Source: Alligator mississippiensis | Lineage: Eukaryota; Chordata; Crocodylia; Alligatoridae | DNA length: 64,000 bases | Assembly (NCBI RefSeq): GCF_030867095.1 | Contig: NC_081828.1 | Coordinates: 51,809,434 to 51,873,433, forward strand | Direction: 5' to 3' | Shown: piece after piece, positions 33,827 to 45,800 of the stretch | Numbering within the stretch: position 1 is the stretch's first letter | Layout of the letters: each line of letters begins with the position of its first letter | Position numbers and translations under genes: made by a program | The notes under the pieces: generated by a model | What the model was told of the DNA's origin: nothing | The model's database searches: none | The model's input: the letters and a program-made list of their open reading frames with translations, nothing else

Positions 33827-36800
33827 GTGAGTGCCCGGCCCCGGCCCCGGCCCCGGCCCCGGCCCCCTCGGGCCCTTCCCGCTGCGGCTCTCCGGGCCCG
33901 GCAGGAGGGCTGGGCTGGCCCCGGCGGAGGAGTTTGAAGCTGGAGTTGTGCCGGCAGAGCCCGGTAGCGCAGGCTCGGGCGGGCGTTGGGGCATCTCGTA
34001 GAGCCCAGGCTCAGATGGGCCCCAGCAAGTCTCTCTGAGGAAGGCGTTGGCCTCCCACCAAGGGCCCCCCGTGCTGGATGGTCACGGCTGCAGCTTTGGC
34101 CTTTGTAGGTCAAGGTTGGGCCTGTCCCCTGGGCCGGGGCAGCTTCCAGAAAGGGCCTTTTGGGTGAACGCCTCCGCAAGGCTTCATGTGAGGTCAGAGT
34201 CCGCTTCAGCCCAAGGGATCCTTAAGTGTTTAACAGCCTAATTGATGCCCTAACTGTAGGTACCTAGAGCTAAATAAACTACCCCCCCCCCAAGTGGAAA
34301 GTGGTAGTTGTTTGGAAATGCGTGGTGCCACGCTGTGTAGCTTAGGACAGACGGTGAAGAATAATGATCCCAGCTGAAAAAACACAGGGGGGATTTTAGC
34401 TATTCTGCATCTCTGGGGATCCATTGTCATCACCCTGCTCTGGAGTGTGCTGTGCCTCAGCCCTTCCCTTACTCATCCTTCTGGAGAGTGGTGGCCAGTA
34501 ATGGGGTGGCCCATTATCACACCCAGCCTGGTCATTGAATAACGTTTTGCTTTCTGTCCCAATCTGGGGATCCTAAGCTGCCTCAGAAGTAGTAATGGAT
34601 TTTGTTTCCCACTCTCGGTCTGACAGAGGGAGCATTAGGGAGAACCTACCCGAAGGACATTGGCACAAGTGGGGATGGTCCTCTGGTGTGTGGATCCCTG
34701 TACCACACAGTGAGGTTACTAGCTTCTGGAAGAAGAGGAGGGCCAGGCAGAGAGTTAATGCTGTCCAGTCCAGGCTTGCTGCCAAGGAGGGAGCTCAGCC
34801 AGCCCATAAGTTGCAGGGCTCGGGCTCGGGCTCCAGCTCTGGGTGCAATGTTATAAATCAGGTGCGTGACTGCTACTTGTATATTTACAAGGGGCTGAGG
34901 CCTTACCAACAGTAGTGGTTGTGGTCAACATTCTTCTTCTCATGTATGACTTCAGAAAGTTGACTCCTCCAACCATTTAAGAGTAGATCCATCAATATTA
35001 CTGCAATCTTTCAGACTTGTTCGCTCCCTCTGGTGGACCATATAGAGGGCAGTCAGTTAGTTAATATATGCTGGGCTGTCTGAACTCCTTTGCCACAGGG
35101 ACATGATGGTGAGTTTGTAAGGCTCATTTTATGTTTCATTTTGTTGAAGGCTCCATAGCCTGATCACAGTCGATTCAGGTTTAGCCATGCCTTACATGGG
35201 AGTTTATAATGAGGAGGGTGTGAGGATGGTAGTTGTATGTAGTTGTGTAGTGGGGTGTGGACATATTGCAGTGGTCGACATATTGGGCACAGACATCCAC
35301 CCCTGCAGGCCAGAGAGAACCAATCTGCATATGGTGTACCCGTGCACTGAGCTGGGCGGCAGTTGCTGACAGCAGCTCCCTGGTTGTTCCCCCTGGGAAA
35401 ATGCTTAACAATATTCATGATTGACTGGAACTGGTGACCCATGTGGGTAGCAGGGGGTGGAACTGTATGCTGACAGATGCTGTACTACTTGTTTTAACTT
35501 GTGTTGGCTCTAATGCCTGGGCTTGACATTGTGGCTGTGAAGTGTTTGTGCTCCCATGTCATGGACAGATGGTAGCTTGATGCTTAACAAACAAGGACAC
35601 GGAGAGCCTCTGCTGGAGAGTCTCCACTTAAGAATCCATGGTTTCCTGCCCCGTGAAGAAAATACACCCTGCTTTTGGTGTGAAGGGGGATCTGTCCCTT
35701 TAGTGACACCATTTCTTACATGAATGCTGCCCCTGTGATTTCCCTGCATAGAGGTGGGTGCTGTGAGGGCCTGGCACAGCTCTCCTGAACTCTAGCTCAG
35801 GGCTTGGTGCAGTTGCCTGCAAGGGCCTGTTAGGTCCTACTGCAACACAGTTCAAATAAGCAGGCAGCAGTGAGCTCTTGGTCTAGCTTTTGGCATACAT
35901 GTGGGTGCACTGGTGTTGCCTGAACAGGAGGGTGCAAGCAAGTCCAGACCCCTTGCAATGTCTGTATGACAGCACAGACAGGACTTGTTTTTCCCCTCCT
36001 CTTTTGCATTCTGGCCCAAAAGTCTGTGTATAATGCAGGGCATTAGAGGAAATCTGGTCTCTGCTTCTCTGATGGCTCTAGAACAGGGGCAGATAAAGTC
36101 CAGCCTGCTGGCCGAAGCTGGCCTGCAGTGGACTCCATTTCCCAGCAGCCCTTGCCCACGAGGCTGTGGCTGGTTTCCATGGAGACCAGCCCCAGCAGCA
36201 CTGGCAGAGTGCATGGCAGTGTGGGGAGCTGCTCCTGGGCTGAACTGGGATCTTGCAGCAGTGAAAGCATGGTCCAGAGCCGGGGCAAAGCCGTGATCCA
36301 CACCCTGCATGCTGCTTGGAGCACATAGGCTGCAGATCGCAGGTCTGCTCTGGCTCTGGACCACGCTGTCACCGCTGCAAGATCCCAGCTCAGCCCCCAA
36401 GCAGCTCCCCGCCCTGCCAGCACTGCTGGGGCCAATCTCCATGGGAACCACAGCCCCACCTATCATAGCTGGCTGCTGCTGGGGTCTCCATGGAAACTGG
36501 CTCCAGCCTCATTGGCAGGGGCTTCTGGGAAATGGAGTCTGGCTGCCCTCTGGATCCATCATTTTGCCCACTTCTGCTCTCGAATCCCATAAATTAAAGT
36601 GTTGGAAAAGCTCCATGAATCTGACTGGGCAAAGGCTGATCTTTAAGGAGAAACCTTGTGGGGCAATGAGGAGTGAAGCCTGCCCAATCTGCCTTGAATT
36701 CTTGTGCCAAGAGATGATGTTTTGTTGAGAGTTTATGCCACCTGGCTTTTTCACAGTGGGTCAGTGGGATTAATCCTCACTTTCTTGCAGAAATTAGAGA

Positions 36801-39800
36801 GCCTCTAACTGAAATCTTGCTGGGGGTGGGGGGGTGTTGACCCTTTGAGTAAATTAAGCTGTGCAAATCCAGGTGCATGCCCCTTGGGCCTCATTAAGAA
36901 GAAGGGATGGAACCTGGGACTGATAAGTAGAGACCAGAAGGCAGCTAGGTCTGTGTATGTGGCTGGTCCAGGGCACGAACTACATGCAACAGCAGCTGGT
37001 CTGGGAAACACGATGCATGTGGCACCTGTGCTGGAAGCAGCCCTGCACACGGGATTCAGCACATGGAATTGGTCTGTGGATCTGATCTAGCCCAGCCTCG
37101 TGCCCCATGCATACTACACCAGACAGGTTGTGTGTGCTACATTGAGGCAGGTAACACCATGGTCCAAATGACACAGCTCTGTGGTTGAATCTGGTCTGCA
37201 GGCCATAACTTTGACACCCCTGCCTTAGAAATTCCCCTCTATACTCATGAAAGAGAGGAGTTACTGCCTCATAAGCCCTGTGTAGGCCATGATTACCAAA
37301 CTTTCCTCAGGAGAGTAAAGAGCAGTGGCCCATTCAGCCCCACTTTTTTTCTCTGACTTGGACCATCACTGGCTGCCATGGAAAAAGAAGACAGAATCCG
37401 TATTGTAGAACAGCCTATCCCTAAAGGACCTTGATTTCCAGGCCCACTAGGTGGTGGTTGGCTTGTTTCCTGAAGTGTGTGGGTTTATAGCCATTGTAAT
37501 TCCTTTCTGTCTAGCACAACTGGAAGTTCTTGTCCACATAAATGTCCTTCCTGTCCTGAATCCTGATAAACTCTTGGCTTCCATAGGTTAATGGTGTCAT
37601 GTTTTATCCTTGGTTGTGATCCTTTGATTAGTGCTAAATTGCTGCCTTGTCACTTTCCTTGATTGCCCCATATTTGTGGATCTGCTCTAATAGGAGAGGG
37701 GGCTGTTCTCTCTGTTTGCCATTGCTTTACATACTTGTCCTGTATCCTATCTAATGCATCCCCTCTCAACACTGCCATTGTTTTTTATCTCTGCTTACTT
37801 AAAGGTCTTGACATATCTCTTACCATGAGCTCTGGTCAGAATGTGAGAGCTTTGGGAAGCCTGCGTCCCAGGTGGGGGACCAGGATAAAGTGCTGCAGGT
37901 CAGGACTGAGGCATTGGTGAAGCTGAAACAGGAACCCAGCCCTGGAAGAACTGGAATAGCAGGGCTGCTGGGGGTCAGAGTGAAGTGGCGTTGGCAGAGT
38001 TGTCTGAGAGCTCAGGACTGAAATAGCAGGATGTTGGGTATTGCAGGACAGGACTGGCAGCTTGCACAGCATTGGTTTGCACAGAGCTTGATCCTGGCTA
38101 GCACTGCTTTCTCTTTGCAATCCTACCAAAGGCTATGTCCAATGAGAGGCAGGAAAGCACCCTTCTGATTGGCTTATTTTGCAGGGAGTGTTTGACTCTG
38201 GGCCAGTGTCCAGTACCAATGTGGTTTATCATGCTGGCTTGTAGGGGGCTCTGGCATCTCCTTTTGAATGAAATGGTGCCAGTGGACTCCATGGCCTGAT
38301 TTCGCATGTTATGGTGTCTTATGGATTCTGCAGAGAAAGGGTAGAGGGAAGGATGTGAATGCCCCAAGCAGCAGAGCCCTGCTCCTGAGGGTCCCTTGAA
38401 CTCCTGTGTTGGTTCCTCTTCTCCATAGTAGTTTCATGCATGAGCCCTGGCCCCAACCACCCCACCCTTCATTTCATATAGGTTAACAGCTACTGCAGTA
38501 GTCTTAACCACCTCAAAGCCCCAGAAGTAAGTTGAGTTCCCTGCCAGCCAGATAAGCATGGGTCTTTAGAGCTCTGAAATTAAGTATATGAGGTAGTTTA
38601 CTTCATTTATACTGGGCAGAAGGATATTTCACTCTTCTCGGCAAAGGAGAGAAAGGACTGCCCTTTCTGGCATAGTGTTTCTGTAGCTGCCTGGATCTGA
38701 AACCTCCCAAGCTCATGTTCATGCTCCACTCTCCCGGGCACATGTATGCCTGGAGCATGCCCCGTGGATCTCTCATGCAATAAAACTGCCATGGGCAATT
38801 ATTTCGGCTGGAGGGCAACTTAACAAGTTTTGGCGAGCTGTTGAGGGCTGCAAGGGTAGACCCGCCCCTTGATAGGTGCCCTGCCCCCTGGTCACCATCT
38901 TGGGACTGGAAGTTTTGCCCCTGACCTTTGCCATCAGACATCCTTCCCCTTGCTCTGGAAGTACTCCTTTGGGAGTGTTGCCAGCTTGAAACCAGGGGAA
39001 AGAAAACCAATTCTATACTAAAAAAAAAATCAAACATCTACTATAACTTATTTTAATTTTATTTCAAAAAATATTTTTGTCCTGATTTATGTGTATTTGT
39101 GTAATGTATCTAGAGGTGATTGCATAATAGCTAAAATACAGTCACTCTTGTATACTATGTGTCTGGGATAAGAGGGTGTATGTGGGGTCTGTGTGGTTGG
39201 GGGTGGGTGGGTATGGTGGGTGGGGGAAGGTGGGGGTGTGGAGTGTTGTGGATTATGTGGTTGGGGTGGGATTGTGTGAGAGGATGTGGGTATGGTTGTG
39301 GGGTGCAAGTGTATGGAGGCTGTGAGAGGGTCTGGGTGTGTTTGGGGGCATGGTGGTAGGATTGAGAGTGTGTGGGGTGTGAGGGGGTTATGATGGGGTG
39401 GGAGTGTGTGTGGGGGCTGTGGTAGGGCGTGAGGTTATGGTGGGGTGTGGGAGTGTGTTGGGGGTATGGTGGGAGAATTGGGAGTGTGTGGGGTGTGTGG
39501 GGGGTTTTGATGGGGTGGGAGTGTGTGGGGGCTGTGGTAGGGTGTGGGGGTATGGGGTTATGGGGGGGGTCAGTGTGTGGGGGGGGGCTGTGGGAGGGTG
39601 TGGGTGTGTGTTGGAGGTATGGTGGGAGGTGGGGAGCTAGCCCATCCCATCCCATCCCAGCAGAACGTGATTCCAGCTGCATGGCTGGGACCCACACAGT
39701 GCGGCACAGAGCCAGCCTGGGTCAGTGGTGTGCTAGAGTTTCAGGAGCTGCACAAAGTCCCACGTCATCCGGCTTGGCCAGCTCCGTGCCTCCATGTGGT

Positions 39801-42800
39801 GCTCCTGGCACTCTAGCTGGGAGTGGCACATGTTAGAGTCCCACGAACCCCTCCCCCCGGCCCATTCTTACCTGAATTTCCACTCTAGGATGGAGGGAGG
39901 GCTGGGGAACAGCCACAGGGTTGCCAGGGCAGGAGGCTTTGCTAGGCACAAGCTTCTGGTCTTCAGAAGCTTCTGGGGGTTGGGGGGACAGGACAGGGCT
40001 AGGCATGTTGAGTTAGGTTTGAGGTTCGTCACATCTCAACCAGAGCCTGAGCTGCTTGGTGCTGTAGCCGGCACTTCCTGCTACCAGTGTCTCATCCGGT
40101 AATAATTGTCTAAATTTTAGAGGGGCCCTGTGGGCCAGATATAATAGCCTGGCAGGCCAAATCTGGCCTGTGGGCTGTATTGTTTCTGCCCCTGCAATAA
40201 AAGCACAGAGCAGTCTTTTGGATTCTGTGCCAGAAGCAGTGATTCGTAAGCGCTGGGATATATGAAGGGGCTGGTGTTTCCCTTGAATGCAGATCCCTTG
40301 TGTGCTGATGGCTAATGCTTCCCTCCCTCCCAGACCTGTTACTGCTGGCATTTATATGTAGCTATACAGTGAGAGCTGTGCTAACATCTGCCTAGTGCTT
40401 ATGGTAGTGTGCTTGGCTGGCCAGTAACATTTTGGCCTCCCCAAGAGTTTCTCTATATTAACTGTTCTAAGTCACACAGCCATGGCAGGAGGCTGGAAGA
40501 CAAGCTAATGGATTTCATTGTGCTCCACTTGCCTGCCCACTGCTGCTATTTCCAACAAACTTTTGGCTGCTTTCCACAGTTCTGTGTTCTGTTTCTGCTC
40601 TCTGGCCCTGGGAGTCGACTGGCTAGAATGAGCTAATTGATTCTCTCTGGCCTATGGTGGGTGGGTCTCCATGCCCAATATGTCTCATGATGACCACTAC
40701 TGTTGATAAGGCCTCAGCCCCTTGCACGTTATGGAGTAGCAGTCACACACCTGATTTACAACATTGCACCCCGGAGCCAGAGCCCAAGCTCTGCAATTCA
40801 TGGGCTGGCTGAGCTCCCTACCTCCAATCTTTTGCGTGGGGGGAAGGGAGCATGGGAATAAAATGTTCTGGATTTATCAGCTTTTGCACACAAGGACATT
40901 GAGAACCAGTGTTTATGAAGGAGGGATTAGCAGCTCTGAATTGGCTTCCTCCCCAATTCTGCCCTTGGCACTAGTTCAGATCCCTCCTGTTCCCCATGAC
41001 TCTCAGCTCAGCCTGTCCCTGTGAGGGGCTGGGAAGACACTGTCCTCCTCATGTTGGCATGGAAGAGGCTGTTGCTTCAACAGAAGGGTTCTGCCCTCCC
41101 TCCCTTCCTCCTCCAGTACCTGCAGTTGAGATCTAGGAGTTCACAGCACTCATCCTGGCTGCACAGACTCACACTATGGCAGTTTGACAGGAAGGAAAGC
41201 AGGAGCCAGGCAGTGGTGCTGTGATCCCTGCATCCTCAGGCTGTGGAGGGGGGATGCTGGGACTGGACTGTGGGTATTTGGTTTGTGAACAGTAGGGGAG
41301 TTGCTGAGAGTACCATGAGCTACTCGGAGTTGTCCTCTACCTTCACTGAAAGGGGCCCATGTTCAGTGCTACATTGGAAGCGGGATCCGAGCACTAGCAC
41401 ACGCTGCTCGCTGATCCCTCAAGTAGTGGACATGTGGGCACTGCCAACCCATGCACAACTTGGAGAGGAGCCCTTCAAGGCAAATGCTGAGTGCTCCTGC
41501 TGTTTATGTATGTGGTGTTCTTCCTGCACCAGTTGTCAAACATGGCTTGGGTATGGAGTTTGGGCATGATGCTGGTGAAGGAGCAGGCTGAGGTCAGGTC
41601 AGTAAGACTGAGTTCCTGCCTTGACAGGAGCATGAAAGGGTCCCATGGCCACCTGCATGATCCAAAGGGTTTGAGCCCTGTTGTGCTGACCACATTCCAG
41701 CTTGGAGCACTGCATTCACCTTGTCACTAAAATCTGCTGGTGCTGTATTAATTGAGTGATTTGACTCATGTAGAATGCTCTTCTTTACTTGCTGTGCTCA
41801 GCTACTGCAGAGTATCTGCTCTGCGTGGTTAAACAGCTGCCATCCTTTACTCTAGATGCAGCTTTATGTTTAGTTGTGGCTAAAGTGACTTTTCTGTATG
41901 GTGTTAGAAACACAGGAGGCAGGTGCTGCTCCTAGAGTTCAGGTCTTGACCGTGGAAGTGCAGGATCCAAGTGTCAGCACTTAGTTGTTTGAAAACGACA
42001 GAGATTGAGGGGGGATGTACCTGTTATGCCATAGGGCTCTGTTGGACTAGCCAGTGGGGTCTGTGTCTGGGAAATGGACACTCGCACTACTTTCACTGCA
42101 TATAGAACCAGTTTTAGAAGCGAGTAAGCAGGGCTCTACCTTGTGCTCCCTGACTATGGGGATCCCACTAGGCTACGTTAGTACAAGTCATACCATATGT
42201 AGGTGAGAGGAGGGATGGGCCCATGACTTAGCCTCTGCCTTGTGCCCCCACCAGTCTAACTCCCTCCGCTCACATAATCAATATATTTCTTAGCTAGAAG
42301 TAGAAGCTGCCCAGCATGCCAGTAGGCACCTTGTAGTTATGCAGATGCAAGGGTAAGTGCTGTACAGTAGACACCCTCAGGCTTAGCTCTACTCTTGCAT
42401 TTCATACAGTGATTTGTGGCAAAGATCATAGGCTGGAGTAGCTGGGAACTCCTTCAGGGACTCCTTCGCTGGGTGAGGTTATGATGGGAGTAGCTGAGAG
42501 AATGTCTGTAATCTAATCAGCACACCTCTGATTGCCCTCTAGTAAAAGCTGCCCCTGGAATCCCTGACTCCCCTCATATGCTGTGTTTCTTCCCCATTTT
42601 GTACTTGCTGAGTCTGGAGTTAGCACCTGCTCTTTAACAGCAGGTGCTCCTAGAATTGCACTGAATGCAGAGGTAATTCAGCTCTTTTAACCATGTCTGT
42701 CATTTTGTCTGTCCTTCTAGAATGGAGACCAGCGGTGATACTTGGTGCTGTCAACTGTGCCGATGAATTCAATGAGAAAGTGTGTAGGGACTTTAGAATA

Positions 42801-45800
42801 ACTGGGTACCCAACTTTAAAGGTAAAGTTTACAGGGGCTGGGAAGGGGTGGGAGGAAAGCAGAGCCTGTCTCATTTGCCTGGTATCAGGGCTGCAGCCTG
42901 TTTGATATGATATCCAAGAGTCTCTTGATCAGTTCCTCAATAGCTCTGGTCCCCAGTCTGCATATTGCATGGTGTTTTGACTTTGTTTGGAGAGGGGCTG
43001 AATAACAGTAATTGGCCACAGGCCAATTCAGACATCCACCAACCTGTTTATCTTGATGATTCAATAGCAAAAAATGTTTAGTATATAGGGTGGTTCTCTC
43101 GCTATGGGGAACAAGGCAGGGAGGAAGAATTTTCTATGTATGAATTGTCCCTTAAAAAGGTTGCCAGGGGAAACTGGATTAGCTTGTCTCTGGGAAGCTG
43201 TTGTGGGCCTTGTGGCTCAGGGAGCAGCTGTCACAGATGTCTTGATGTCATCTGTCACAGATGCTGGGATAGCCAGCACGGGTTTGTTGCGGGTACGTCT
43301 TGCTTGACCAATCTTATCTCCTTTTATGACCAGGTGACCTATCACCTGGACAAGGGAGAGGAGATTGACGTCATATATCTTGACTTCAAAAAAGCCTTTG
43401 ATCTGGTATCCCATGATCACCTCTTGGCAAAACTGGCCAACTGTGGCCTCCGGTCCACCACAATCCGCTGACTGGGGAATTGGCTCCGTGGCCGGACTCA
43501 GAGGGTGGTGGTTGACGGAAGTCAGTCGTCATGGTGCCCTGTGACCAGTGCGGTCCCCCAAGGCTCTGTCCTTGGATCTAGATTGTTCAACTTCTTCATT
43601 AATGATGTGGACATTGGAGTCAGAAGCGGACTGGCCAAGTTCGCCGATGATGCCAAACTCTGGGGTAAAGCATCCACACCTGAGGACAGGAGGGTGATCC
43701 AGGCTGACCGTGACAGGCTCAAGAAATGGGTGGACAAGAACCTGATGGTGTTTAACACTGAAAAATGCAAGGTTCTCCACCTTGGGAGGAAAAACCTGCA
43801 GCATCTTTATTGGCTTGGCAGTGCTACGCTGGCTAGCACTACAGATGAAAGGGACTTGGGGGTCATGATTAACCACAAGATAAATATAAGCCTTCAATGT
43901 GATGCTGCAGTCAGTAAAGCAAGCAAAATGCTGGCTTGCATCCATAGATGCTTCTCAAGCAAATCCCAGGACGCCATTCTCCCCTTGTACTCGGCCTTGG
44001 TGAGGCCGCATCTGGAGTACTGAGTCCAGTTTTGGGCTCCTCAATTCAAAAAGGATGTGGAGAAGCTTGAGAGACCAGAGAAGAGCCACGCTCATGATCA
44101 GAGGTCAGGAAAACAGACCTTACGATGACAGGCTGAGATCTATGGGGCTCTTTAGCTTGGAAAAGCACAGGCTCAGGGGCGATCTGATGGCCACCTATAA
44201 GTTTATCAGAGGTGTTCACCAGGATCTGGGGGATGATTGTTCACCAGAGCGCCCCAACGGATGACAAGGTTGAACGGTTATAAACTCCAGCAAGACCATT
44301 TCAGGCTGAACATAAGGAAAAATTTCTTCACTGTCCGAGCCCCCAAGTTCTGGAATAGCCTGCCACCGGACGTGGTTCATGCACTTACATTGAACACCTT
44401 CAAGAGAAATTTGGATGCTTATCTTGCTGGGATCCTATGACCCCAGCTGACTTCCTGCCCCTTGGGCAGGGGGCTGGACTCGATGATCTTCCAAGGTCCC
44501 TTCCAGCCCTAATGTCTATGAAATCTATGACATCTATATGTGGCCTACTGCCATGGAGACCCTCCAGTAGCACTGATGTCCCCCTCATTTCCTAGGAGAG
44601 AGGCCTCTTGAGAGTGCCTGTTAGCTGAACACCCTGTGTGATAGAGTACCCCTTCTGGCTAAGAGATCCATTTTTGTGGCCTTCCTGTCTGCTCTGATGA
44701 GTGAGGATCTTGCATCTATGTGGGTAACAACACCCCTGTCCTCCCCAAGGGCTTTCCAAATGACATTTGGCACCTAGGAATTACCCCATATCCTCCTTTG
44801 TGAAGTGCAGCCCCCTAGGGAGTGACACACAGCAGCTGTTTAAAACCATGCAGCACCTCTTCCTTGCACTCCAGAGTAGGAAGTAAAGAATCCAATGTGC
44901 ATATATGCAGCCTTGTCAGGGATTAGGGTAGGCAGGGCATAGAATTGTTCAAGAATGCTGGAAGAAATACTTCAGGTCTTGTCGCAAGCACTGTGGAGGT
45001 GACCTGGCTTCCCTTTTTTATTGTTTCCTGGGTAGCAGGGTTGCAACCAGGCTGCCGGGGGTGATGGTTGGGCCCTTAACATGGAGGCTGCTATTTTTGG
45101 TTCTCCCCAAAGTTGGCATCTGCGTCTGGTGCTCTTCTCCCCCCTCCGGTTATGCTACTGGGTCTTTGTGCCACAGAGACACCAAGAGAAATTTTTTCCC
45201 ATCTGCAAGCTATTTTGAGGATGCCTGATGGCTCTGCTGTTGATGGCTGTTACTTCTAATTCTTCCCCTTTGTCCCATACCCAGAAGCGAATTGTGTAAA
45301 TAAATATACTTTAAATATTTGCTTATGTTGGATTGAAGTTTGGCTTCAGCCAAACCTTCAGAGATGTCTTCTTAACAGGTGGTTAATCCCCAGAATTTGG
45401 AATTACTTTGAAGTTTGGACAGGAGAAGGAGGGGGACAGGAAAACATCACTATGCATTATTATTTACAAAGTGGCACAGGGACACACAGGATGCCAAGCA
45501 CATTACAGGAGTCTTTGTTGGAGGTTTGCTGCTGTTCCTTTTGTGTGTTCCCTTTGGGAGTCTCCATAGGTAGCGCTCTCCAAGATTTAGAGTCCGGGGG
45601 ACAAAGCCAACAAAGTCTCCATCACTCTCTTCTCAATGGCCCAGTGTGGCTCTTGCACTGCCTGTGCTCCTTCCCAGATGAAAGTGGATGTTTAAGGATT
45701 GAATCAGTTCTGGCTGGGGGAATGGTGTGGTGCGCTCTGATCTGGTGCAAAGGGAAATACAGTGTCTGTCTATTTTAAATGTGTCTGCCACAAACATGCT

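Larger units (their letters stand above)
33060..34040 (+). promoter_or_regulatory. QSOX1: CpG-island promoter of QSOX1 copy 2
   Basis: Dense CpG and GC-rich block covering exon 1. A run of overlapping GGGGCGG boxes (33482-33510, Sp1/KLF-type sites) sits about 80-110 bp upstream of the ATG, and there is no TATA box. Typical of a broadly expressed vertebrate gene. The transcription start site is not resolved. Confidence 0.8.
33827..42720 (+). other. QSOX1: QSOX1 copy 2 intron 1 (8.9 kb)
   Basis: Contains an inverted pair of about 140-bp repeats (34788-34925 and 40690-40830), a palindromic hAT MITE, a hAT-like remnant ending near 37225 (TTTGACACCCCTGCC), a G-rich minisatellite, and a short hAT-like remnant near 40120-40195. 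No additional exon recognised. Confidence 0.75.

Noticed and set aside
32722-34179. 485-codon antisense open frame over the CpG island, plus several overlapping frames
   Set aside because: It is made by GC-rich composition opposite QSOX1 exon 1; there is no domain, and the low-complexity Arg/Pro/Ala content is typical of CpG-island shadows.
35852-36466. 204-codon antisense frame in intron 1
   Set aside because: Lies largely within the palindromic hAT element; no protein family recognised.
39155-39697. 180-codon Pro/His-rich antisense frame
   Set aside because: Translation of the G-rich minisatellite on the opposite strand.
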